Shown here piece after piece: positions 46,720 to 59,068 of a DNA stretch of 64,000 nucleotides. Numbering within the stretch: the stretch's first letter is position 1; every line of letters begins with the position of its first letter. The stretch is from Stomorhina lunata (taxonomy: Eukaryota > Arthropoda > Insecta > Diptera > Rhiniidae), in NCBI GenBank assembly GCA_933228675.1, contig OW121743.1, forward strand, positions 108,495,468 through 108,559,467. The letters run 5' to 3'. The position numbers were made by a program, and so were the translations under genes. The notes beneath the pieces were generated by a model, which saw nothing but the letters and a program-made list of their open reading frames with translations, did no database searches and had not been told where the DNA came from.

Positions 46720-48590
46720 AAAAAATATAACATTTTTGAAAAATTTCCTATAAAAATCGAAAATTTTTGAAAAATTCCTATAAAAATAAAAAACTTTTGA
46801 AAAATGTCCTAAAAAATAAAAAATTTTTGAAAAATTTTTTATAAAAATAGCGAATTTTTGAAAAATTTCCTATAAAAATAAAAAATTTTTGAAAAATTTC
46901 CTATAAAATAGAAAATTTTTGAAAAATTTCCTATAAAAATAGCAAATTTTTGAAAAATTTTCTATAAAAATAGAAAATTTTTTAAAAATTTCCTATAAAA
47001 ATAGAAAATTTTTGAAGAATTTCCTATAAAAATAGAATTTTTTTGAAAAATTTCCTTTAAAAATAGAACATTTTTGAAAAATTTCCTATAAAAATAGAAA
47101 ATTTTTGAAAAATTTCCTATAAAAATAGAAAATTTTTGAAAAATTTCCTATAAAAATAGAAAATTTTTGAAAAATTTCCTATAAAAATAGAAAATTTTTA
47201 AAAAATTTCCTATAAAAATAAAAAATCTTTGAAAAATTTCTTATAAAAATAGAAAATTTTTGAAAAATTTCCTATAAAAATAGAAAATTTTTGAAAAATT
47301 TTCTATAAAAATAGAAAATTTTTGAAAAATTTCCTATAAAAATAGAAAATTTTTGAAAAATTTCCTATAAAAATAGAAAATTTTTGAAAAATTTCCTATA
47401 AAAATAGAAAATTTTTGAAAAATTTCCTATAAAAATAGAAAATTTTTGAAAAATTTCCTATAAAAATAGAAAATTTTTGAAAAATTTCCTATAAAAATAG
47501 AAAATTTTTGAAAAATTTCCTATAAAAATAGAAAATTTTTGAAAAATTTCCTATAAAAATAGAAAATTTTTGAAAAATTTCCTATAAAAATAGAAAATTT
47601 TTGAAAAATTTCCTATAAAAATAGAAAATTTTTGAAAAATTTCCTATAAAAATAGAAAATTTTTGAAAAATTTCCTATAAAAATAGAAAATTTTTGAAAA
47701 TTTTTGAAAAATTTCCTATAAAAATAGAAAATTTTTGAAAAATTTCCTATAAAAATAGAAAATGTTTGAAAAATTTCCTATAAAAATAGAAAATTTTTGA
47801 AAAATTTCCTATAAAAATAGAAAATTTTTGAAAAATTTCCTATAAAAATAGAAAATTTTTGAAAAATTTCCTATAAAAATAGAAAATTTTTAAAAAATTT
47901 CCTCTAAAAATAGAAAACAAATTTCCTATAAAAATAGAAAATTTTTGAAAAATTTCCTATAAAAATAGAAAATTTTTGAAAAATTTCCTATAAAAATAGA
48001 AAATTTTTGAAAAATTTCCTATAAAAATAGAAAATTTTTGAAAAATTTCCTATAAAAATAGAAAATTTTTGAAAAATTTCCTATAAAAATAGAAAATTTT
48101 TGAAAAATTTCCTATAAAAATAGAAAACTTTTGAAAAATTTCCTATAAAAATTTTTGAAAAAATTCCTTTTTAAAATTAGTAAATTTTTTAAAAATTTCC
48201 TTTTAAAAAAAGCAAATCTTTTAAAAACTTCCTATTAAAAAATAGTAAATTTTTGAAATTTTTCCTATTAAAATATAGTAAATTTTTAAAAAATTTCCTA
48301 CTAAAAAATAGCAAATTTTTGAAAAATTTTCTTTAAAAAATTAGTAATTTTTTAAAAAAAATTTTATAAAAAAATTTTAAATATTTGAAAAATTTCCTTT
48401 TTAATGTTAATAAATTTTTGAAAAATTTCCTTTTTAAAATTACTAAATGTTTTAAAAATTTCCTTTAAAAAAAGTAAACATTTTAAAAATTTCTTTTAAA
48501 AAAATTGTAAATTTTTAAAATATTTCCTAATAAAAAATAGTATATTTTTTAAAAATTTTCGATAAAAACTTGTAAATTTTTGTAATAGTT
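46720..48590. repeat. AT tandem array XI, 31 bp unit
   Basis: Same unit and direction as array IX, but with TTTCCTATAAAAATAG as the dominant spacer. A near-perfect core runs from about 47060 to 48120, with one internal partial-unit duplication at about 47690-47705 and a deletion near 47918. Right of 48150 the units decay toward TTTTAAAATTAGTAAATTTT. Confidence 0.93.
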
Positions 48591-48819
48591 TTTTTTTGCA
48601 TTTAGACTTACAAAAATATTGTTGTTTCATGCATGAAAACTAAGTTATCGTTATGAGTTTCTAAATCTATTTTGGATATTAAAATGTACCAGAAAAAAAT
48701 TTGTGAAATCAATAACAAAAAATGTAAACATTTCTTACGTATCCTGTTGACGCCAAAGGAACAATTTATTAAGTTCTGCTATCAAACGATTTGTGTCAAC
48801 TACAAATATTTAGGTTATA

Positions 48820-50005
48820 TCGGGTGTTTTTTAATGAGGTATAGAACTTTAAGTTGGCATCACTTTTTTAACTGGCCGCCATTTTGTCAGCTGTCAAGTG
48901 ATTAATATTTAGTTTGGTTTGCCATTTCATCATGAACAGGTTGACAAAAGAATAACGCTTGCAAATCGTGCAAATTTATTTCGAAAATAATGGTTCAGTT
49001 CGCGAAGTTTACCGCAAGCTCCGTCCATTTTATGGTCGACATAATCGTCCATCAGAGCAATTAATTCGGTTAACCATGGATCGTTTTCGCACTACGTTTA
49101 CTCTATATGCTTTGTCCATCAACTTTATGGAAGATTTTGCGCAAAGATCTTGGCTTGCGACCTTACAAGATCCAGCTTGTGCAAGAATTAAAGCCGCGAG
49201 ACCATGCAATGCGTCGTGATTTTGGTGTATGGGCCGAAAATGAGATTGATCTCGATGCTGATTTTCATCGCAAAATTTTGTTCAGTAATGAGGCTCATTT
49301 TTGGTTGAATGGCTACGTCAACAAGCAAAATTGCCGCATTTGGAGTGAAGAGAATCCACATGAGACCCTTGAGACGCCATTACATCCACAAAAACTGACT
49401 GTTTGGTGTGCTCTATGGGCTGGTGGAGTCATTGGGCCATACTTCTTCCGAAATAATGCTGGAGAGCCAGTTGCCATAAATGGAGACCGGTATAGAGCCA
49501 TGATAACCGACTATTTTGTTCCCCAGTTGGATGGCATGAATGTGGATGAGTTGTGGTTCCAATAAGACGGCGCTACATGCCACACAGCGCACGTCACAAT
49601 TGATTTATTGAAGGAAACATTCGATGAGCGCATAATTTCGCGGAATGGACCTGTCAATTGGCCACCAAGATCGTGCGATTTGACACCACTGGATTATATT
49701 CTTTGGGGATATGTGAAGTCGCTCGTCTACGCCAACAAACCAGAAACGTTAGGGGACTTGGAAGCCAACATTCGTGGCGTTATTGCCAACATACGGCCCC
49801 ATATGCTCGAAAAAGTAGTTGAAAATTGGACCTGTAGAATTGGCTTTATTCGAGCCAGCCGCGGCGGCCACATGCCCGAAATCATATTTAAACATTAATG
49901 GCATAAAATTATCCTTCCAATAAAGCCAAATTGATGGACATTAAAACGATTTTCTTGTGTTTTATTTCAATTCGAAGTTCTATACCTCTAAAAAAAAACA
50001 CCCAT
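48820..50005 (+). mobile_element. Mariner element, DD41D rosa type, 1186 bp
   Basis: Inverted termini: TCGGGTGTTTTTTAATGAGG at the left, and reading inward from the right end ATGGGTGTTTTTTTTAGAGG; both continue with TATAGAACTT. TA flanks both ends (48818-48819 and 50006-50007). The transposase belongs to the group with a 41-residue interval between the second and third Asp, known as rosa (first reported in the fruit fly Ceratitis rosa). It is shorter than an intact copy because of an internal deletion in the transposase. Confidence 0.93.
48932..49898 (+). pseudogene. Broken DD41D (rosa) mariner transposase
   Basis: The natural start is ATG 48932. A TAA at 48953-48955 interrupts it after seven codons. 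The N-terminal helix-turn-helix (IVQIYFENNGSVREVYRKL) follows to about 49105. A deletion near 49103-49107 then removes the linker and start of the second DNA-binding motif and shifts the frame. From 49107 the second frame carries CPSTLWKILRKDLGLRPYK, the catalytic region FSNEAHFW, NKQNCRIW, a TAA at 49563-49565 where the family has Gln, DGATCH (Asp codon 49566) and CDLTPLDYILWGY (Asp codon 49692), to TAA at 49898. The first catalytic Asp is Asn here (codon 49287-49289). Two stops, one frameshifting deletion and a lost catalytic residue make it clearly dead. Confidence 0.93.
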
Positions 50006-50007
50006 TA

Positions 50008-51635
50008 CTAACTATTAAGAGACCATATATGATAAATGTTATAATACAAATAATAAATTCCCATAATACTTCCACTTTGATAAAATAAAAAATTTGTAAA
50101 ATTTTCAATATTTATGTCAGTATATTTTATGAAAAATAGTGCTATTCAATAAATTTTGCCATCCTCAGATTAATGACGAAATATATCCAATCGACCCTTT
50201 ACAGTTATTTCAAAGTCATTTCTCAGAATTTCGTTAAATTAATTTTAAAGTTGATTATAGAATTTACGATACTAAAGCAAAACTTGTGATTTGTATACAT
50301 AAAATAGCCATTTTCCAAATAGTATTATTAGTATTTATCTTGTATTTCAAATTTTAACTTATGACTGTCTTGTGGCAAAAAATCGAAATGTATTAGTATT
50401 ATGTTTAAACAAACAAATTAAGATACACACACTGACAATACAATCTTAATCCTGCAACACATCAGGACGAAAGATTTAATGATGCAACACAACACATTGA
50501 CATCCACCGAATGCATCTCCACTCACATGCACATACACTCATATTTAGTTATATGAAGTCAAAAAGTTAGCAAACTTTTTTTTAACATTATTATCAGTAA
50601 AAATAGAATAAATAAATAAAATAGCGAAACTTTATGTACACAATTTGGCGGATAAAAAGAAGAAAACTTCATAGAATATTGCATAAACACTATGGAACTA
50701 TAACATGCAAACTTTTATTCGAACGATATGACGACAAAAATCTCATAAACTTTTAATATGTATTTTGTTAGTGGGTTCCTTTTTTTCGCAGAAAAAAATC
50801 TGAAATTACTCGTTTTATGGTATTTTAGGGGCTAAACTTGAAAGATGAAAAGAAAATCTTTGAGGCACTGAGAGAAAATTTAGGGAGTGATCTTTGTACA
50901 GCAGGGTTTGTTAAAACACTGCTGTAGAGTGCAGTGTGAAGTAAATTAAACAACGCCATCTGCTGTTAACTGGTACAGCATTTAACATAACAGCATTCTA
51001 TGGTTGCTTAATAGACGTTGTCGTCTATGAGAATAGTTTACTCCTTAAGAAAGATGTTGTTATTCTTGCACCCAAAATTTTAAATCAAAGATCACTTTAC
51101 GCTAAAAGCTTAGTAATAAATTCTCTTACTCACTATATTTCTATAGAAAATTCATTGTGCTCCATTTATGTAAAACCCAAAATTTTTGCTCTCTGTTTCA
51201 AAAACTTTGTCTTAAGGGGACAGTGTAACGTTTTTTTAATGTCAAAAAAATATATATTTTTTTTTAATATAACAAAAAATTTCTTATACCCTAAGTTTAT
51301 ACTTATAATGGATAACATATATTTTTTACATAGAGATTTACTTTGACACACGCTTAAACTTACTTATTTACTCACTTACAATATTCTTATACCAACAGCA
51401 AAATAAATACATATATAAAATTCATAAAAAATGAATCCAAAAATATAAAAAAAGATTCCTGCATAATGCAATATTTGCTTAAGGCTTTTTATAAAAAATA
51501 AAAGAATTTAATTTTTCAAGGATGAAAATAGTATAGAAAAAATATTTATAGTATATTTTGAGGGATAAGAAACATATATTTTTTTGGGGCTAGGTATCAT
51601 GGGTCTTTGGATTAAATAAAAAACTTTACTTACTG
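50008..51635. other. Non-repetitive DNA with a weak inverted pair
   Basis: No gene. AGTGATCTTTG (50886-50896) and CAAAGATCACT (51086-51096) are exact reverse complements 211 bp apart end to end. They enclose GC-richer sequence (CTGCTGTAGAGTGCAGTG, GCCATCTGCTG), which could be a small foldback element. Frames at 51155-51351 on both strands are artefacts. Confidence 0.45.
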
Positions 51636-51639
51636 GAAT

Positions 51640-53572
51640 CTATGGTTAGAAAAAATTTGGATAGAAATATTTGATATATTTTTCAATAGAAATTTTTTCT
51701 TTAAAAAAAATATTCGATAGAAATTTTTTCTATTGAAATATTTTCGATGGAAATATTTTTCTACAGAAAAAATTTGGATATATGTTTCAATAGAAAAATT
51801 TTCGATAAAAATATTTTTCTATAGAAAAATTTCTATGGAAAATTTTTCCATAGAAATATTTTTCTATAGAAAAATTTTCAATACAAATATTTTTCTATAG
51901 AAAAATTTTCGATACAAATATTTTTCTATAGAAAAATTTTCGATACAAATATTTTTCTATAGAAAAACTTTCGATACAAATATTTTTCTATAGAAAAATT
52001 TTTGATACAAATATTTTTCTATAGAAAAATTTTCGATAAAAATATTTTTCTATAGAAAAATTTTCGATAAAAATATTTTTCTATAGAAAAATTTTCGATA
52101 GAAATATTTTTCTATACAAAAATTTTCGATAGAAATATTTTTCTATACAAAAATTTTCGATAGAAATATTTTTCTATACAAAAATTTTCGATAGAAATAT
52201 TTTTCTATAGAAAAATTTTCGATAGAAATATTTTTCTATAGAAAAATTTTCGATAGAAATATTTTTCTATAGAAAAATTTTCGATAGAAATATTTTTCTA
52301 TAGAAAAATTTTCGATAGAAATATTTTTCTATAGAAAAATTTTCGATAGAAATATTTTTCTATAGAAAAATTTTCGATAGAAATATTTTTCTATAGAAAA
52401 ATTTTCGATAGAAATATTTTTCTATAGAAAAATTTTCGATAGAAATATTTTTCTATAGAAAAATTTTCGATAGAAATATTTTTCTATAGAAAAATTTTCG
52501 ATAGAAATATTTTTCTATAGAAAAATTTTCGATAGAAATATTTTTCTATAGAAAAATTTTCGATAGAAATATTTTTCTATAGAAAAATTTTCGATAGAAA
52601 TATTTTTCTATAGAAAAATTTTCGATAGAAATATTTTTCTATAGAAAAATTTTCGATAGAAATATTTTTCTATAGAAAAATTTTCGATAGAAATATTTTT
52701 CTATAGAAAAATTTTCGATAGAAATATTTTTCTATAGAAAAATTTTCGATAGAAATATTTTTCTATAGAAAAATTTTCGATAGAAATATTTTTCTATAGA
52801 AAAATTTTCGATAGAAATATTTTTCTATAGAAAAATTTTCGATAGAAATATTTTTCTATAGAAAAATTTTCGATAGAAATATTTTTCTATAGAAAAATTT
52901 TCGATAGAAATATTTTTCTATAGAAAAATTTTCGATAGAAATATTTTTCTATAGAAAAATTTTCGATAGAAATATTTTTCTATAGAAAAATTTTCGATAG
53001 AAATATTTTTCTATAGAAAAATTTTCGATAGAAATATTTTTCTATAGAAAAATTTTCGATAGAAATATTTTTCTATAGAAAAATTTTCGATAGAAATATT
53101 TTTCTATAGAAAAATTTTCGATAGAAATATTTTTCTAATAGAAAAATTTTCGATAGAAATATTTTTCTATAGAAAAATTTTCGATAGAAATATTTTTCTA
53201 TAGAAAAATTTTCGATAGAAATATTTTTCTATAGAAAAATTTTCGATAGAAATATTTTCTATAGAAAAATTTTCGATAGAAATATTTTTCTATAGAAAAA
53301 TTTTCGATAGAAATATTTTTCTATAGAAAAATTTTCGATAGAAATATTTTTCTATAGAAAAATTTTCGATAGAAGTATTTTTGTATAGAAAAATTATTGA
53401 TAGAAATATTTTTCTATAGAAAAATTTTCGATAGAAATATTTTTCTATAGACAAATTTTCGATAGAAATATTTTTCTATAGACAAATTTTCGATAGAAAT
53501 ATTTTTCTATAGAAAAATTTTCGATAGAAATATTTTTCTATAGAAAAATTTTCGATAGAAATATTTTCCACT
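51640..53572. repeat. AT tandem array XII, 31 bp unit
   Basis: Unit: CTATAGAAAAATTTTC, GATAGAAATATTTTT; spacing 31 bp (CTATAG at 52515 and 52546). Early units use GATACAAAT or GATAAAAAT; a run near 52110-52190 has CTATACAAAAA. From about 52190 to 53120 the units look identical (about 30 copies). At 53132 one unit has an extra A (CTAATAGAA) and at 53254 one T is lost. It ends sharply at 53572 against unique DNA, while the left edge decays gradually. Confidence 0.95.
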
Positions 53573-54821
53573 GTGACCCCTTATAAGCATAAAAATATGC
53601 TTAAATATGACGGCACTAATAACAAAAACAATGGCGTATTAACAAGGATGAAGACAACTACAACAACATTTATATGTACTATTAAAAGGACAAGTATATT
53701 CTTGTTATAAATTCATATGTTTCAATGTAAAGGGATATAAATACATATAAATAATATGTATGAGTATACTATGGCAAAACTCATGCTAAGGTTTATAAAT
53801 GTTTGCAACCACAGTAAAGTAATAGCGTAGTCAGTAATACACCTAAGTACTTTCTTACTAACTTACCTACAACATAAATATATTCCCCAAAAGGTAAAAG
53901 TTTTGAGCTTTCAAAAAAATTTAACAAGAAACTAAAAAGTATAAGACATATAAGTACTTAAAGCATACAACACAAATTGCATTTATGAATAAGAGTCAGT
54001 GGATGTGCATGTGTTGAAAAGGATGTTTGTGATGTAACAACATTCATATCCTTTTTACCTCTTGTAACAACATCTAGTGTAGCTGGTAATGTGCCACATT
54101 TATTCCTTTTTGGATGGGGAGGGGTTTTACTGCAATATACTTGCAGGCATACATGGTAAATAAGTTAAACCGTCTTGGAACAAATGATGAAAAAAATAGA
54201 TTTTTTAAAGAAGTAGTATAGAGTTTTGGGGCCGTGTAAAGTAAATTTTTTTATCTTTAGTTTCTTAAAAATGAGTTAAAAATTGAAAACATAAGAAGTC
54301 GCAATTTTTTCTGTTGAATTTTTAATGTAATCACATTTTGTCAAATAAAAGTCAACAAGAGCGGTTGGTTGCCCTGCCCTCCTGCTAACTTGTTCAACTT
54401 CATATTTGATGGTTGTTCTTGGTTGTTACCTTTAGAAAAATCTTACAAAAGTTTGTTTACTTCCCAGCTTGATTTTTCCTTAGTTTTCAGGTGTTTTATT
54501 TTTTATTTTTTTGGTGCAAAAGAAATAAAAAGATTATTTAATTCTTGTTGGGGTTTGAAGAGAAATCTTTTAATTTGATGTACTTTGTGTAATCAGCAAA
54601 GTTTAAAGTATATAATACAGAGTTTTTTTTTCCAGTTTCTTAAGAGTTTGTTAAAGTTGCATTTATGGAATAATATGTGAAATGGAATAAAATGATTACA
54701 TTTTTCAATAATTTGTTTAAGGGATAATAAGAAAAAATTAAAAAAAAATCACATTTCCATCGAAATTTAAAAATACCTGTAGGAGGCTTTGGAGAATTTT
54801 GAATTTATTTAATTCTGTAAG
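53573..54821. other. Non-repetitive DNA, no gene supported
   Basis: Fly-like intergenic or intronic sequence. The frame at 54369-54578 has no motif. Nothing regulatory is recognised. Confidence 0.5.
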
Positions 54822-54829
54822 GTCTCAGA

Positions 54830-55482
54830 TAGGGTTTGCAAAAAACCGTGAAAATGAAAAACCGCGGTTTCGGTTTTAAAACACCCAAAACCGGCCGGTT
54901 TCGGTTCGGTTTTTAAATAAAACTATTTCAGTTTATATTTGTAGGAAAATTTAGATAACTTATTAAAACATATTAAATTTAATACTAAAATTCACGAAAA
55001 TAATTCAGGTTTTTCAAATATGAGGGATTTCTTAAATAAGTCCTGTTTCTTTTGGAGAAACTGCAGAGCTCCTTTAGCGTGAATAATATTTGCATCCGAG
55101 CGACAAATTGCTTCAATAGTATTTTTTACAAATAGCGACAATTTTAAAGAATTTACTATTTCAAAGTCGATAGAATGAAGCAAATCTAAGGTCGACAGCA
55201 TTTCTAAACTCTCATGAATACTTCGTTTTAGAAGCAGAAATCTAAGAGTAAACTTAATTCACGATTATAATGCCTTTTAACGCTTGTTTGTAAAATATTA
55301 TAACGAACTGACGAATTTTTGAAATACCGAAAAGTGTTTCTTACAGCCTCTAGGTTCAAATGTATATGGGCCATCGGTTTTAAACGATTCAAAAGTTTAT
55401 TGTCGCCATCTTTTTCGGTTTCGGTTTTGAAGCATAAAAAACCGAGGTTTCGGTTTCGGTTAAAACCGAACAGCAAACCCTA
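54830..55482 (-). mobile_element. Internally deleted hAT transposon, 653 bp
   Basis: The ends are TAGGGTTTGC and its complement (54830-54839 and 55473-55482), flanked by an 8-bp duplication with one mismatch (GTCTCAGA 54822-54829, CTCTCAGA 55483-55490). The 8-bp length is the hallmark of hAT. Subterminal DNA at both ends is packed with GGTTTCGGTT/AAACCGAAAC motifs in both directions, as is common for hAT transposase binding regions. The interior retains transposase fragments on the minus strand. A full hAT is several kb, so most of the coding region is deleted. Confidence 0.85.
54992..55476 (-). pseudogene. hAT-like transposase remnant
   Basis: Reading on the minus strand, the first piece (55476 to 55228) ends with LQTSVKRHYNRELSLLLD, matching the segment of hAT-like insect transposases that normally continues 'KTRWNSL'. 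That hallmark is missing: a short deletion with frameshift leads directly to FLLLKRSIHESLEML and the second piece (55201 to 54992), IDFEIVNSLKLSLFVKNTIEAICRSDANII..., corresponding to the 'PI..AVE.LC..DA.LL.AE' region. The zinc finger, catalytic and dimerisation regions are absent. Confidence 0.7.
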
Positions 55483-55912
55483 CTCTCAGATATAATAGTA
55501 GCAGACTTTGATTTCAAACGTAATTGTAAAACACTTTGAAAAAATATTAACATTTTAGTGACAAACAATTACTAGAATTTTGAAGCAATAGTTCATTTTT
55601 AAAGGGGTTTTCTTTAATAACACTGTGCTACACGATAAAAAAACTACATATTAAGCTCAACGAAAGGTATTTAACAGCTTATTAATGTAAAACAATACCC
55701 GGTTATGGGACTAAATTTAGCGCAATATAAATTCTAGGGAATCCACTTAGATATTTTAAAATATTGAACTATAAAGCTAATGCAATCGAATTTAGTCCAA
55801 ATATTTTACCAACAATTTCAACTAGCCTAACAATTTTTTTCTAATTTGGTTCAGATTTTGATACATGAGATACATGAGATATGTTTCCAAATTCAACACA
55901 ACTTGATGTTGG

Positions 55913-55962
55913 GTATATAAAATTCGGCTCGGCCGAATAATAACACCCTTACTCGTTTTCCA
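55913..55962 (+). mobile_element. 3' end of a related hairpin-ended element
   Basis: GGGTATATAAAATTCGG, then a perfect 7-bp-stem hairpin (ATTCGGC TCG GCCGAAT, 55922-55938), then CACCCTTACTCGTTTT. The order 'GGGTAT - hairpin - TTACT(T/C)GTT' is the same as in copies A, B and C, but the stem sequence differs, so this is a sister family or subfamily. I could not trace its upstream part. Confidence 0.5.
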
Positions 55963-56730
55963 TATAAAACTAGCTTTAAAAGACTGTTTAAAACAAAATA
56001 GGTTTTTATAGAAAAAAATATTGAAATAATTGCTTTTGAATTTTAAAAATACGAAAAAAATTTAAGAAAAGCAACACTTTTGATTAAAAGTTAACTAATA
56101 TCTTAGAACATAAGGCTTATAAGAACTACATCCCTTTTCTTCCCACACTGTTTAAAATTTTAAAAATCACTTTCCGAATGTAAGAGTTGCAGGTACTAAA
56201 ATATTACGACCTACCCGAAAATAGTTTTTTGCGAATATCTTAAAAATTGTGCACCTGTTTTGAAATAGCTTTTGTATGTCCTCGCCTAGACCTTAGTTTA
56301 GACAATTTTTATATTTATAATACAATTTAATATATATTTTTTCAATTGTTTTCTATGCACAAGTATTAAATCCAGTCGTAGGCGCCCATACACTAGAAGC
56401 CGAAGAATTTTTGTAATTTTCGTAAGTACCACGATTATTAATAAAACTCGTGAAAATGAGTATTTAAATCATTCAGTTCGAGTTTCGATGTTAACTGAGT
56501 TGGATGGTGCCGCTTTGTTAAAGAAAAGACAAAAACAAAATAGGCAAGACACAAATGAAAATCTAATTTATAGCAACAAAATACAAAAAAATATAATCAC
56601 GAACATTGTTGCCACGACACTCTTAATTTTGTAAACATTGGAAATATTTTTATTAATATTGGGAATATTTTTATAAAACAGAAATAAATTCTAATATTAA
56701 ACAATTTTCGATTTTTATATATTTAGATAT
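55963..56730. other. Non-repetitive DNA, no gene supported
   Basis: No frame, RNA gene or repeat that I can support. Confidence 0.45.
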
Positions 56731-56734
56731 TTTT

Positions 56735-57870
56735 GATCCAAACATTTCTTAGAAAAATTTTAATAGAAATAGTTTTCTTTACAAAATTTTTCGATAAAAA
56801 TATTTTTCTGTATCAATTTTTGATACAAATATTTTTCCGTCAAAAAATTTTCAAATTTTCTTTTGATAAAATGAAAAAATAAAAAAATTTTTGACAGAAA
56901 GATTTTCAAAAAATAAAATTGTCGAAATGTAAATATTATTCAAAACAAAGATTATTTGCATTTCATCTCGTTCTGTTACATTTATTTATTAATGTAACAG
57001 ACAATTTATTAATAAAAGCCAAAAATATAACCAATTACCAAAAGATTTTCTATAGAAAAATTTTTGATAAAAAATTTTATATAGAAAAATTTTTGATAAA
57101 AAAAATAACCAAATTGTCGAGATGTTCAAAAAGAAAGATTATTTGCACTTGAATGTCTTTTAAAAAAAAAATTCGATAAAAAAATTTAATATAAAAAATT
57201 ATTGATAAAAAATTTTATATAGAAAATTTTTCTATAGACAATTTTTCAAGAAAAAAAAATTTTCTATAAAAAAAATATATATATAGAAAAATTTTTGATG
57301 AAAAAATTTTCTATAGAAAAATTTTTGATGAAAAAATTTTCTATAGAAAAGTTTTTGATGAAAAAATTTTCTATAGAAACATTTTTGATGACAAAATTTT
57401 CTATAGAAAAAATTTTGATGAAAAAATTTTCTATAGAAAAATTTTTGATAAAAATAAATTCTGTAAAAAAATTTAAAACTTTTTGATCAAAAAATTTTCT
57501 ATAGAAAAATGTTTGATAAAAAAATTTACTACAGAAAAATTGTTTGTAAAAAAATGGAGTAGGGAACTTTTTCTTTTTAAAACGTTAGAACTACACATTA
57601 AAAAATATATATATAGTTTAGTTAAAAATTTTATATCGAAAATTTTTTATCAAAAATTTTTCAATAGACAGTTTTTTAATGAAAAAATTTTCTATAGAAA
57701 AAATTTTTGATAAAAAAATTTTCTATAGAAAAATTTTGGATAAAAAAATTTTCTATAGAAAAAGTTTTGATAAAAAAATTTTCTATAGAAAAATTTTTGA
57801 TAAAAAAATTTTGTATAGAAAAATTTTTGATAAAAAAAATTTTCTATACAAAAATCTTTGATAAAAAAAA
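56735..57870. repeat. AT tandem array XIII, 30 bp unit
   Basis: Unit: TATAGAAAAATTTTTGAT then RAAAAAATTTTC. The period is 30 bp in the cores (57295-57470 and 57675-57850), a multiple of three, so plus-strand frames stay open and encode 10-residue repeats of the KKFSIEKFLM type. These frames have no unique sequence, and I treat them as by-products. Unique-looking DNA at 56920-57030 and 57560-57620 interrupts the array. Confidence 0.85.
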
Positions 57871-59068
57871 ACGTTAAAGTATAAAAAACGGCTATTCTGC
57901 TGAGTTTTTTTTGTTCTGTTCTTTTTGTGCCGACCCGTGATTATATCTCATACTCTCATATTTTGACTATTAATTCTAAATTTATTTCAAGTTCCTTTAA
58001 AACGACCTCCTCTCCACTTAGTTGCCTCTAAAACTCCTGCAGCATCAACAATAAATATTTTTCCTACAGTAGGGCTTTTAATCATTATTGTAATAAAAAT
58101 GCCAAATGTCTGAGCCGTAACGACTTAACAACAATATCCTGATAAGGTCCTTAAAGTGTTTATGTTGGCGTAAGGACAAACATATGTTTGTATATGTTTG
58201 TGTGTCTTAAAATAACCATTAATTCATAAACTAATCGTAACAATAACTTATGCAACTAAACGCCATTAACACTCACTCTCAGATTCATAGACCGAGAGGC
58301 AGACGGACAGACAGCCAGACTCATAGTCATGTTGATGCCACAAAACATTTATCCGGATAGTCGCAATAAAATAGCCCAGAGCATAAGCTTTACATTGCAC
58401 CTGTGATTATGTAAATTTTGATATTTAGAAAATGCATACATACATACAGAACTAGGAGTGTAGAACAGTAGTTTTCAAATAGCTGCACATACGAGCAAAG
58501 CATTTTCGAAAATGGGTTTGTGAGACAAGTTGTTAAATGTTTGCTCAAAGCAAATCAGTGTTGCTGTGATGTTGCACCCAATTTAAATTTAAGTACCGAA
58601 CTGTTAAGCGAAAATTACTGTATATCTGAATATATTTAAATAGTGTATGTATTTTCTGTCTTTAAACATGTGTGTGCATAATGAAGGAGTGAGTGTTCAT
58701 AATTGCATATATTCATTTGTATGCGTTTAAAAAAATAAGCTTTAAGGCATAAACTTCCAACATAGATACTATGTTATAAATATATCTGTATCTATATATA
58801 AAATTTAAATTTTATATATCCTAATATTATATTTATATATACGGACATAAACATTTGTTCTTACACTCATAATTAATATGTATAGAGATCATACCTATAT
58901 TCAATTTAATTTTCAATTTTATTTAAAATGTTGTTTGTGGTATGCGGTGTTACTATTTCGATTAAAGTTGGAATACATTTGGAAAGAGTGCGTGTCTATT
59001 TAAACTTTTTTGGGCAGAGATGATAAAGAGTCTTTTCTAGGAATTTTTGTTTTTCATATAAACAATGA
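57871..59068. other. Non-repetitive DNA with microsatellites
   Basis: Relatively complex fly-like intergenic or intronic DNA (57890-58600). A CATACATACATAC run lies at about 58435-58447. No gene is supported. Confidence 0.5.

Noticed and set aside
57295..57861. Long open frames encoding repeated KKFSIEKFLM-type decapeptides
   Set aside because: The 30-bp satellite unit is a multiple of three and lacks stops in this frame, so open frames arise automatically. The peptide is pure repeat with no signal, start context or unique domain.
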